DNA from: Planctomycetota bacterium
GTDB taxonomy: Bacteria > Planctomycetota > Brocadiia > SM23-32
Direction of reading: 5' to 3'
Length of the DNA: 6,201 nt
Assembly: GCA_018334735.1 (NCBI GenBank)
Contig: JAGXLK010000162.1
Location: 1-6,201 of the forward strand
Shown here piece by piece: positions 1-6,201 of the stretch; positions within the stretch are counted from its first letter, which is position 1; every line of letters starts with the position of its first letter. Made by a program: the position numbers and the translations under genes. The notes under the pieces are model-generated. The model worked only from the letters and a program-made list of their open reading frames with translations. It searched no databases and was not told where the DNA came from.

Positions 1-10
1 CGGATTAAGT

Positions 11-100
<90 letters not shown>

Positions 101-115
101 TTTTTCCCTTCCATC

Positions 116-1621
116 TCACCAGGTCACTCTGAACCTCACAGTCGCGTCGCGTTTGCGGAGTTTCGATTTCATATAGCCCTTTGTCCCCACGTCAATCTGC
201 ACGTGCAAGGTAGACTGCTTTCCGTCGTGCTCAATCGCATACCCAACAAGACGGTGTTTCAACGTCTCCCCACCGGAACTGACATTTACATTGTCCACTT
301 TCAGGGGACCTTTACAGCCTTCCGGCAACGGGATCTGAAGCCGGGCACAGTCGTTGAACTGTTTTTTATTCGCCGACAGATCTGCAAAATAAGTATCCGT
401 GTAGGTACTACGGAGATCAGGATTGTTGAACTCCGCCTTTACAGTCAAACTGTTTTCCTGGGTCTCCGTAACGCTCAACTCAAAAGGCGACTCTGCGAAC
501 GAATCAATTATCCGCATGGAAGGATCGCCAAACAGCACTCTCGATGCCGTGCCCACCAGCATAAAATCGCTGGACGTCCACGCCGGGCGGGCCATCCCGT
601 CTTTGAACGTCACGAACTGCGGAACCTGCCCGCCCGAAGCCAGCACAACACCATCGTGTGTATGCTTGATCAAATCACCAAGAGTCGCTCCAGTCACGGC
701 GAGGTGTTCCATTTCCTGGTAGACCGGGATTCCGTGATCGGGATGAGGAGCGGCCAGGTAGGCCAGCACGTTATTCGATAACATACTGAGGCAAAAGCAT
801 TTATCCAATTCGACATGCTTCTCGGTCACCTTCGGTCCGTTGATATCAAACCACCGTCCAGTTACTCCTGTGTAGCAGGCCCCGCTGAAAATCACGCACG
901 GGTCCAGTGCAAGCCGGCGGGCATACGGTCCGTTGAGACAATTTACCACCCGATCCGGGTACCCGTGTCCTCCGAAATGCACGATACCCGCCCCAGCCAT
1001 CGAACTAAGTCTTTCTTTGCTGAACCCTCGTCTGCCATGACTGATTGTGCTGACTCGAAGTTGTTCAGCGTAAACCGGCAGGAAAAACGATTTGTTCTGT
1101 TTGCGAAACATCGTGTCTTTTGCCGAGACATTGGGCCCAAGGTTATCAACTAAAGCCGGCGGCAAAGAGATCTCTCCCCTGACAGCATCTCGGATGCGCG
1201 ACATAAACGATTTAGCCGCGTGCGGCGTTTCTCCGGTAATGAATCCGCACCGCACATCCACAAATGGATCATCATCGATCTGAGTGCTTATCTTCATCCA
1301 TCTCCAGGCGAAATTTGTGTCGAACTCGGTGGGCAATATGAACACAAGGCCATATCGCGGGGTGTATTTCCTTAGCCATTTCAGCCAAGTATTGGGACGC
1401 GCGCAATCGATGGTAACCGAGATAGCCTGTGGGTGGATAGATTTCGCGATCTCGATAGCCTCTTGATAAGACTTGGCGGCCTGTTCCGTGGCGACAATCA
1501 GGTATGGTCCACGTTCATCGATCTGAGGAATCAGAGTCCGATTCGTCACCCTCCCATCACCGCATCCGAAATCTGACACGACAAAAGCCAAAACGCACCA
1601 TATCAGAAGATGTCTGCTCAC
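116..1621 (-). CDS. C25 (gingipain-like) clan CD cysteine peptidase homologue, predicted exported, possible lipoprotein
   Basis: Residues are numbered from the TTG at 1624; the GTG at 1621 is residue 2. Residues 5-18 form a hydrophobic export signal ending near Cys21 (SDFG-C), a poor lipobox, so either a lipoprotein or simple secretion is possible. Residues about 40-150 look like the N-terminal alpha/beta part of C25 peptidases, with an acidic DDDP (117-120). The catalytic part has the clan CD pair: a hydrophobic strand ending in GGHG (His220) and, 30 residues later, SGACYTG (Cys250). The core closes with LFGDPSMRI (364-372), matching the GDPS-type ending common in C25. Residues 375-502 appear beta-rich and may form an Ig-like domain, but no type IX secretion C-terminal domain is visible. 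Peptidase activity is inferred from the intact dyad; the substrate is unknown. The best start is GTG 1621, seven bases after AAGGAG. The gene has its own promoter and looks monocistronic. Confidence 0.75.
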   Translation of the reverse strand: MSRHLLIWCVLAFVVSDFGCGDGRVTNRTLIPQIDERGPYLIVATEQAAKSYQEAIEIAKSIHPQAISVTIDCARPNTWLKWLRKYTPRYGLVFILPTEFDTNFAWRWMKISTQIDDDPFVDVRCGFITGETPHAAKSFMSRIRDAVRGEISLPPALVDNLGPNVSAKDTMFRKQNKSFFLPVYAEQLRVSTISHGRRGFSKERLSSMAGAGIVHFGGHGYPDRVVNCLNGPYARRLALDPCVIFSGACYTGVTGRWFDINGPKVTEKHVELDKCFCLSMLSNNVLAYLAAPHPDHGIPVYQEMEHLAVTGATLGDLIKHTHDGVVLASGGQVPQFVTFKDGMARPAWTSSDFMLVGTASRVLFGDPSMRIIDSFAESPFELSVTETQENSLTVKAEFNNPDLRSTYTDTYFADLSANKKQFNDCARLQIPLPEGCKGPLKVDNVNVSSGGETLKHRLVGYAIEHDGKQSTLHVQIDVGTKGYMKSKLRKRDATVRFRVTW

Positions 1622-1628
1622 CAATTTT

Positions 1629-1634
1629 CTCCTT
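1629..1634 (-). promoter_or_regulatory. Shine-Dalgarno AAGGAG that decides the protease start
   Basis: On the minus strand the order is AAGGAG, AAAA, TTG, GTG. The spacing is four bases to the TTG at 1622-1624 and seven to the GTG at 1619-1621. Seven is near the usual optimum and GTG is a commoner start than TTG, so the start is placed at 1621. The two choices differ by one residue. Confidence 0.7.
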
Positions 1635-1654
1635 GAGGATTGTCGAAAGATACA

Positions 1655-1682
1655 ATTATACTGTTTTTACTTCAAGCATCAA
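1655..1682 (-). promoter_or_regulatory. Sigma70-type promoter of the C25-like gene
   Basis: Read on the minus strand, a perfect -10 hexamer TATAAT (1655-1660) lies 16 bases downstream of TTGATG (1677-1682), which matches four of six bases of the -35 consensus. Transcription would begin near 1648, giving a leader of about 27 bases that contains the Shine-Dalgarno site. The position and the perfect -10 make this the best promoter in the window. A plus-strand TTGACA lies directly beside it at 1685-1690. Confidence 0.55.
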
Positions 1683-1927
1683 TTTTGACAGGCTCCGGGA
1701 AAAGCTTTAAGAGTTCAGAACAGCATTGCCCCGCATTTCTCACGAACCTAAAGAGATAATTATTATAAACGGCATCCCAAAAAGACTTTGCACTATATTT
1801 CGCATTTGATCTCAGTACACAGTCTGTAATTCGAGTCTAAAAACAGCGGTTCGCTCTCCGGGAGCGACGCCAGCACTGCATCTGCATTCGGCAGGTTGCA
1901 CTGGACTCAAGGACAAAACAAGCAAAT
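1683..1927. other. Gene-free spacer between divergent genes
   Basis: With the promoter segment before it, this makes a gap of about 300 bases between the divergent protease and membrane-protein genes. A plus-strand TTGACA sits at 1685-1690, but the hexamer 17 bases later (TAAGAG, 1708-1713) is a poor -10, so it is only a weak promoter candidate. An AT-rich block at 1751-1800 contains TATAAA (1764-1769) and TATATT (1794-1799), neither with a good -35. A hairpin follows at 1851-1867. The frame of the downstream gene is open back to 1841, but it contains no ATG, GTG or TTG, so no credible upstream extension exists. No RNA gene was recognised. Confidence 0.5.
1851..1867 (+). other. Leader hairpin ahead of the small membrane-protein gene
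   Basis: TCGCTC (1851-1856) pairs perfectly with GAGCGA (1862-1867) around a five-base loop TCCGG, giving a six-pair GC-rich stem about 60 bases before the start codon. No T run follows, so it is not a standard intrinsic terminator. It could be a leader structure or mRNA stabiliser, or have no function. Confidence 0.35.
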
Positions 1928-2362
1928 ATGAAAAACCCTGAATTCCATATCAAGCCGCGCTCATACCTCATAGCGAGCACGGTGCTCTTTGTTATTCTCG
2001 CAGCTCTATTCCAGTTTGTGGTGTTCGGGGATCCGGGCTGTGACGCAACATCGTTGGTGGATCTGGGAATTATTATTGGAGCCGCTCTGATATGCGCTCT
2101 GGCCATCGGTTTCGTTCTATGCGCAGCATGGGAAGTGGTGAGAGCCATCCAAAAAGACATGGTGCGTCTGCAGGACATTCTCATTGGATCCGCCGTGGCC
2201 CTGGGCGTGATATCTGTACTGCTGGCGGCTTACGCGGTGGTGCCGCTGGCTGTGGGAACCCTGGAAATCATCCTGTACGGTGTCCTGGTCGTGGGCTCAG
2301 TGATAGAATGGATCCGCCGTCGGGCGAGAAAAAACAACGGAAACGATAAGGGAGAAAACTGA
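1928..2362 (+). CDS. Small four-helix membrane protein of unknown function
   Basis: I do not recognise a family for this 144-residue protein. Hydrophobic segments lie at about 12-33, 44-68, 84-107 and 109-128. Basic residues at Lys9/Arg11, in the loop 70-80 (Arg72, Lys76, Arg80) and in the tail 130-138 (RRRARKN) favour both ends and the middle loop inside the cell. The loop 34-43, with its single Cys38, would then be outside. It has the look of a conserved hypothetical inner-membrane protein; no catalytic or transport motif is visible. The ATG at 1928 is the first usable start in its frame. The ribosome site is poor: AAGGA at 1909-1913 is 14 bases away. It is transcribed away from the protease gene, and the next gene starts about 147 bases downstream in the same direction. 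Confidence 0.7.
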   Translation: MKNPEFHIKPRSYLIASTVLFVILAALFQFVVFGDPGCDATSLVDLGIIIGAALICALAIGFVLCAAWEVVRAIQKDMVRLQDILIGSAVALGVISVLLAAYAVVPLAVGTLEIILYGVLVVGSVIEWIRRRARKNNGNDKGEN

Positions 2363-2402
2363 CAGCCGTGACCGTGTATCAATTCGCAATCCCTCGAGAA
2401 AG

Positions 2403-2432
2403 TTGAACTTCAGCGTAAGATCAGACTAATAT
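2403..2432 (+). promoter_or_regulatory. Possible promoter of the 147-residue gene
   Basis: TTGAAC (2403-2408) and TAATAT (2427-2432) each match four of six consensus bases and are 18 bases apart. Transcription would start near 2439, about 70 bases before the GTG start at 2510. The match is modest, so this is a candidate only. Confidence 0.25.
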
Positions 2433-2490
2433 CTATTGCAGAAGTGGCGAAGCATGCCTATTCGATGTGCACCACCTCTGAGGGAGACCA

Positions 2491-2568
2491 ATGCAAAAGG
2501 TAACTGAAGGTGTCGCAACAAAAATTCTTAATGGATGCGGACCACTGGCAAGTGTCGCCTGCATATGA
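2491..2568 (+). CDS. Possible 25-codon ORF overlapping the start of the next gene
   Basis: ATG 2491 follows GAGGGAG (2480-2486) at a workable distance and opens a frame that ends with TGA at 2566-2568. The peptide begins MQKVTEGVATKIL. It runs across the GTG start at 2510 in another frame. It could be a leader peptide that couples translation, the true N-terminus of the neighbour broken by a frameshift, or chance. Only the ribosome site supports it. Confidence 0.2.
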   Translation: MQKVTEGVATKILNGCGPLASVACI

Positions 2569-2953
2569 TCTTGCGGATTTCTTTCTGGCGCTTGCAGAGT
2601 TTGCTCCGGCGGATAGCACCATCACTCTTGTCTGCGGTAGCTGGTCCGAAAACCTGCGCAGTTTTCTCGAAAATGTTGCAGTTGATCATGTTAAAAAGGG
2701 ATGGATATTCACTCATGAGCGGTACACAATCCCGATTAGTGATCAGATTATGAGAGAGCTCTCATGTCTCGCAAGCTCACATGCGGCACCCGAGATCGCC
2801 AGCAGTATCGTGGTGAAGCATGACGCTCAAAAACTTGTCGAATGGTTTGACTTGCCAGACGATCCTATTTCGATCGCACCTGACGTGGACGAAAACAAAG
2901 TCATTCAGCTTGCAACTTCAATTGGAGCCACGCATAAATCCATTATGATATAG
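2510..2953 (+). CDS. Hypothetical protein, 147 residues, family not recognised
   Basis: This is a soluble, acidic-looking alpha/beta protein with no signal peptide or membrane segment. Visible features are a helix-like stretch 19-31, a strand STITLVCG (36-43), an amphipathic helix about 46-63, an EWFDLPDDP motif (111-119) and a further acidic stretch PDVDENK (124-130). These do not match a family I can name; a small immunity-type or regulatory protein is possible but unproven. The frame has a stop at 2501-2503, so GTG 2510 is the earliest normal start, with AAAAGG nine bases before it. ATG 2531 is the alternative but lacks a ribosome site. A better Shine-Dalgarno/ATG pair at 2482-2493 belongs to another frame, raising the possibility of a small upstream ORF or a frameshift near the start. 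The sequence looks less GC-rich than the oxidoreductase gene, which may point to a different origin. Confidence 0.55.
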   Translation: MSQQKFLMDADHWQVSPAYDLADFFLALAEFAPADSTITLVCGSWSENLRSFLENVAVDHVKKGWIFTHERYTIPISDQIMRELSCLASSHAAPEIASSIVVKHDAQKLVEWFDLPDDPISIAPDVDENKVIQLATSIGATHKSIMI

Positions 2954-3161
2954 TTGCGGTACCGGAACCACAATTCACGCAGGGAATCAGAGGACTGGAA
3001 CGGCGAGGTCGAACTTTCATGTTTGCGGATGCAATACTGTGGGTCGTGGGCTGTACTGGCTCGGTAAAAGGGAAAGCACGGGCGGTAGCCCAACTGCCTC
3101 GGGAAAAAAACTGACCGAACCGATTCAGGAGAAACCTCAAACCACATACCACCGGCTTTTC

Positions 3162-3166
3162 AGGAG
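3162..3166 (+). promoter_or_regulatory. Shine-Dalgarno AGGAG of the oxidoreductase gene
   Basis: AGGAG ends six bases before ATG 3173 and fixes this start. The Rossmann motif begins at residue 17, leaving a short N-terminal extension as usual in the family. Confidence 0.75.
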
Positions 3167-3172
3167 CAACTC

Positions 3173-4540
3173 ATGGAAACCTTCACGGAAAACAGCCGCG
3201 AGTTGCCCGTACGGAATTTTGATGTGGTCATTGCGGGCGCCGGAACAGCCGGTTCAATCGCCGCCATAGCAGCAGCGCGAGAAGGCGCCAGGACGCTCGT
3301 CGTCGAATCGAAAGGATATCCCGGGGGCATCGCCGTGGAAGGTGGGACGGCCCTCCATAGCTTCTACAACCTCTGGACTATCTCCCCCGATGCGGAAAAA
3401 AAACAGGTCGTAAGGGGGATCCCCCAGGAAATAATCGATCGCCTCGCATCCGAAGGCGGCACCAGCGGCCACGCTCCCATGGATTATGGCACGGATTACG
3501 ACGCCGTCTGCACGGCCATCGATGTCGAAATTTACAAACGGGTGGTCTTTGAAATGATGGTTGAAGCCGGTGCAGAGGTAGCAATGAACACATTACTCGT
3601 CGGGGCGGTTCGGGAAGGCCGCGATCTATCGGGCGTAATCCTGGAAAGCCGCTCGGGACGAGAAGTAGCACAAGCCAGGTGTTTCGTCGATGCAACGGGT
3701 TACGGCGACCTCGCCGCCCACGCGGGGGCTTCTTACAGTGAACCCAACGATTATCCTGTTGCTAATTCCATTGGGGTCGGTGGCGTGGACATTGAAAAAT
3801 ACTCGGCCTTCTTCGAGGACAAGGGGGCTCTCGTGCAGCGAGCCCACGGCACCCGAAACGGGATAGAAAACCGGATTGTGCGCGTCCAGGGCCGGTTTGA
3901 AGATCTCTCGTCGGATTTTGCTAAAAAGGCTCGCGCCATTGGCATGTCCCCCGTTATCACAAGCGTCCGCGACAACTATTTCATGTTTCTCAAGCTCAAC
4001 TACAAGATGGAGTCGAGTCCGACCGACCGGGACGCCGTGACCGAGGCGGAACTTGAACTCCGCCGACGCCAGGCCGCTGCCGTGGAACTTTTGCGGGAAT
4101 ACGTGCCCGGCTGCGAAGATGCCTTCATCGCTCGCTCCAGCCCGAGCCTGTGTATACGCCGCGGACGGTGCATCGAGTGCGATTACGACCTGTCGCTGGA
4201 GGACATTTTGGACGCGCATCGCTTTGATGACGAAGTCTTTCTTTACGGTTTTCACGACTCCGCGCCGCGACTTCAGATCCGAAATGGAAAGTGGTACGGA
4301 TTCCCCTTTCGTGCCCTTTGCGTTAAAGACTTCAATAATCTCCTTGCCGCTGGTATGCTCGTCACTTCGGACCATGACGCTCACATGTCCACCCGGAATA
4401 CGGTCAGTTGCATGTGCATGGGACAAGCCGCCGGGACAGCCGCTGCCCTGGCTGCCGGGAACAACTGCGGCGTTCGCGAATTGAGATACGCCGAGCTCCG
4501 TCAGGTTCTGCTTGAACAAAACGTCTATCTGGAAGATTGA
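3173..4540 (+). CDS. FAD-dependent oxidoreductase (FAD_oxidored family)
   Basis: This is a 455-residue flavoprotein with no signal peptide, so probably cytoplasmic. The N-terminal Rossmann fold is clear: DVVIAGAGTAG (17-27) gives the dinucleotide-binding glycines 22, 24 and 27, and the second strand ends in VVES with Glu45 placed to bind the FAD ribose. FVDATGYGDLAAHAG (171-185) is the family's middle flavin motif. The segment 326-345 aligns with the family's R-rich GDY/LT.ED motif. The C-terminal flavin motif runs 389-428, from NLLAAGM to the Ser/Cys/Met stretch and GQAAGTAAALA. The length is ordinary for the soluble members. The substrate is unknown; relatives are annotated as generic oxidoreductases and found in many catabolic contexts. 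The ATG at 3173 has AGGAG six bases upstream (3162-3166). No promoter is obvious in the 219-base gap before it. It converges on the ceramidase-like gene. Confidence 0.9.
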   Translation: METFTENSRELPVRNFDVVIAGAGTAGSIAAIAAAREGARTLVVESKGYPGGIAVEGGTALHSFYNLWTISPDAEKKQVVRGIPQEIIDRLASEGGTSGHAPMDYGTDYDAVCTAIDVEIYKRVVFEMMVEAGAEVAMNTLLVGAVREGRDLSGVILESRSGREVAQARCFVDATGYGDLAAHAGASYSEPNDYPVANSIGVGGVDIEKYSAFFEDKGALVQRAHGTRNGIENRIVRVQGRFEDLSSDFAKKARAIGMSPVITSVRDNYFMFLKLNYKMESSPTDRDAVTEAELELRRRQAAAVELLREYVPGCEDAFIARSSPSLCIRRGRCIECDYDLSLEDILDAHRFDDEVFLYGFHDSAPRLQIRNGKWYGFPFRALCVKDFNNLLAAGMLVTSDHDAHMSTRNTVSCMCMGQAAGTAAALAAGNNCGVRELRYAELRQVLLEQNVYLED

Positions 4541-4647
4541 CAGCAGACCGGACTTCGGTCAAGAATCCCGGTTCAGCATGTGGATCCCCGAGACGTCAAT
4601 TTTTGAAAATCAAGCGACCGGGAAATCCACAACAGGTAAATCCGTTT

Positions 4648-6075
4648 TCACCACAGTTCACCGAGCAATTCCTTCACCGCAGAGTGCACATGGTCGAACG
4701 CATCGGCTTCGAACTTGGAAGCTATATTCGTGTACCCCTCCTGACCCGTTCCGTAACCACTTTCATGAACACTGCGCGCGAGCGCTTCCGGTGTAGGGAT
4801 ATATCCCGCATAGCCATTACAAAAATGCGCCACATACGTCTGCGAGGCCGGCGATGCCAGTTTAATCCCCAGCTGTAGTTCCACAAAAGGCTCGCCCATC
4901 ACTGCCACAATTGCAGTATCTGCCAGACGGAACACTTGCACCTCGTATTGCGCGATGGGACAGGCGGCCCGGTGGTCACTAAGATCCATCCTGGTTGCCG
5001 CATCGACCCACTTGCGATCCACAGCGTTTTCATTTTTCCAGACAGGTTCCGGGTTCTCACGGAGAATGCGTTCCGCGTCCTCAATTTCTGCCGGGGGCAC
5101 CTCCCGCAAAGGCAACTCTAAAATCGTTCTTGCCACGGCCAGTTCTTTCCCCTCTTGATATCTCAAATCTTCCAAAACCTTCCGCGTGGTTTCACTCAGC
5201 AGCCCGGCCATACGCTCGTGATCGTGTGCCGGATGAGGATCAAGGTGATTTGTGTGATGAATGTTGCCACAGCAACCATTCAAAACAAGCGCAACGGTTT
5301 CTTCACCCTCTTCCTTTTGCATCATCTCCGCCCATACTCCTGGCCAATCCGATGTGACAATATTACCGCCAAAACCGTGGGTTGGATGGCAGGTGTGGTG
5401 CAGCAAAAGCGCAATCGTATCCCCGGTTTCTGATTTAAGACGCATGACTCCAACTTCCGGATCCGTCGGGCCTTCCACATATAGAATTTCAGGATCGCAC
5501 GTGCGAGGGTGGCGTCTTGCCGTACCGTCCCGCATGATACACCGTCGGTTAAACGCCACCCGCCCGTCGATTCCCCGTCCTGCCTGCACAATAACGGGCT
5601 CCAGCTGTTCTGCAGCCTCACGGGCTGCTTCCACCGTTTTTGCTATCGTCGGCTCGTTGTACCGTTCGTCCCCTCCTCGGAGCCATGGGATATTCTCAGG
5701 CAGGCGCGTCTTCTCGCCCACCACGAAACAGTGACCAAGTGACGGCGCCGCGTGGTTTTGTGTGACGTGAAACATAACGGCTTCTGAATCAATACCAAGC
5801 GCATCCGCCACACGTTCTCGCACTTCATCCGCGCAGGCATTTGTCGCTCCCAGCAAATCCAGAGAAAGGAGACAAAGTCGGGTTTCTCCCGATTCAAGGA
5901 CGAGCGCCCGAGCATAAAGCGGTTCCTTAACCCCCTCCACCGGCCGATGCCGCCCGCAATCGCCAGCCAGCTGTATGCCCGGTTCGGGTGTAATATCTGC
6001 ACACGCAGAACCCGCCGCCAGTCTGCCTTCCGTTCGATTCGACATGACGTTATCCGTTTCCCTTCTGGGTCGCAT
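4648..6075 (-). CDS. Neutral/alkaline ceramidase N-terminal-domain family protein
   Basis: Residues are numbered from ATG 6075. The family opening appears at 19-37 (LAAGSACADITP then PGIQLAG). In Pseudomonas neutral ceramidase, zinc is held by two His, a Glu and a Tyr, and a Ser is the nucleophile. Here the likely ligands are His108 (TQNHAAP), His230 (TCHPT), Glu395 (GEPFVE) and Tyr425 (NGYAGYIPT). The nucleophile region reads NGCCGNIHH (266-274), with Cys269 where Ser is expected. There is no signal peptide, and at 475 residues it lacks the C-terminal Ig-like domain of full ceramidases (about 650 or more residues). It may be a zinc hydrolase with another, perhaps intracellular, substrate; ceramide is not assured. 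The start is unsure: ATG 6075 has no clear ribosome site, while ATG 6045 (residue 11) keeps the whole domain. It may be co-transcribed with the partial gene at the right edge. Confidence 0.85.
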   Translation of the reverse strand: MRPRRETDNVMSNRTEGRLAAGSACADITPEPGIQLAGDCGRHRPVEGVKEPLYARALVLESGETRLCLLSLDLLGATNACADEVRERVADALGIDSEAVMFHVTQNHAAPSLGHCFVVGEKTRLPENIPWLRGGDERYNEPTIAKTVEAAREAAEQLEPVIVQAGRGIDGRVAFNRRCIMRDGTARRHPRTCDPEILYVEGPTDPEVGVMRLKSETGDTIALLLHHTCHPTHGFGGNIVTSDWPGVWAEMMQKEEGEETVALVLNGCCGNIHHTNHLDPHPAHDHERMAGLLSETTRKVLEDLRYQEGKELAVARTILELPLREVPPAEIEDAERILRENPEPVWKNENAVDRKWVDAATRMDLSDHRAACPIAQYEVQVFRLADTAIVAVMGEPFVELQLGIKLASPASQTYVAHFCNGYAGYIPTPEALARSVHESGYGTGQEGYTNIASKFEADAFDHVHSAVKELLGELW

Positions 6076-6132
6076 TTTATTTCATTTGCCACGTATACAG
6101 TGCAACGCTATGTAATGGGCACAACAGCCCAA

Positions 6133-6201
6133 TTAAGACGGCAGAAGAGCGTCATGGGGCCGCCCCGGGATCAGTTTTTCCCCATCCGAAAATCCTTCAG
6201 G
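6133..6201 (-). CDS. Partial CDS: C-terminal 22 codons of an upstream gene
   Basis: Read on the minus strand from the window edge, one frame is open for 22 codons and ends in TAA at 6133-6135; the other two minus-strand frames stop quickly. The encoded tail (PEGFSDGEKLIPG, then RPHDALLPS) reads like a natural protein end, but it is too short to name. Its stop lies 57 bases before ATG 6075 of the ceramidase-like gene, a spacing that would allow an operon. The 5' part lies outside the window. Confidence 0.35.
   Translation of the reverse strand, partial: PEGFSDGEKLIPGRPHDALLPS

Noticed and set aside
3080..3110. GGCGGT/ACTGCC hairpin next to seven A, considered as a terminator
   Set aside because: The A run follows the stem on the plus strand, and on the minus strand the T run comes before the stem, so neither direction gives a terminator.
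3626..4519. 297-codon minus-strand ORF inside the oxidoreductase gene
   Set aside because: It lies fully antisense to a gene with clear FAD motifs and a good ribosome site; its protein has no recognisable motif, so it is a shadow of codon bias.
4546..4560. Hairpin GACCG-GACTT-CGGTC just after the oxidoreductase stop, considered as a terminator
   Set aside because: The stem is only five pairs and no T run follows on either strand.
5261..5734. 157-codon plus-strand ORF
   Set aside because: It is antisense to the conserved part of the ceramidase-like gene and has low-complexity Ser/Pro content typical of shadow frames.
6117..6130. Inverted repeat GGGC-ACAACA-GCCC upstream of the ceramidase-like gene, considered as an operator
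   Set aside because: There are only four pairs per arm, no regulator gene nearby and no second copy in the window.
6180..6188. Nine-base copy of part of the tRNA 3' end (CCCCATCCG, also at 87-95), considered as an attachment-site repeat
   Set aside because: It is too short, does not extend to the tRNA end, and no integrase or other mobile gene is present; a chance match is reasonable.

Overview
The window is a bacterial chromosomal segment of mixed coding direction. It holds one tRNA gene, five complete protein genes and probably the tail of a sixth. The organism cannot be named from the sequence. A C25 (gingipain-like) protease homologue, a soluble FAD-dependent oxidoreductase of the FAD_oxidored type and a short neutral-ceramidase-like protein occur within 6 kb. 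That mix would fit lineages around the PVC superphylum, Lentisphaerota or Hydrogenedentota, where the latter two families are often multiplied. This placement is inference only. The tRNA encodes its own CCA end, and several genes have readable Shine-Dalgarno sites.

Layout. 11-100 (+) is tRNA-Leu(GAG). 116-1621 (-) is a clan CD / C25-like cysteine protease homologue with an N-terminal export signal that may be a lipoprotein signal; its own promoter lies just upstream. 1622-1927 is a gene-free stretch of about 300 bases with that promoter, an AT-rich block and a leader hairpin. 1928-2362 (+) encodes a small four-helix membrane protein of unknown function. 2510-2953 (+) encodes an unrecognised 147-residue soluble protein that looks less GC-rich than its neighbours; a 25-codon ORF with a better ribosome site overlaps its start. 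3173-4540 (+) encodes a FAD-dependent oxidoreductase. Convergent to it, 4648-6075 (-) encodes a protein of the neutral/alkaline ceramidase N-terminal domain family. 6133-6201 (-) looks like the last 22 codons of another gene in the same direction.

How the genes relate. The oxidoreductase and the ceramidase-like hydrolase converge with about 107 bases between their stops, so they are not one operon. The ceramidase-like gene may be co-transcribed with the truncated gene at the right edge. No pathway can be assembled from the window alone. I found no CRISPR array, no insertion sequence, no long repeats and no clear multi-gene defence or mobile system. The most unusual items are the possibly lipid-anchored C25 homologue with an intact His/Cys pair, the ceramidase homologue with Cys at the expected nucleophile position, and the overlapping small ORF at the start of the 147-residue gene.
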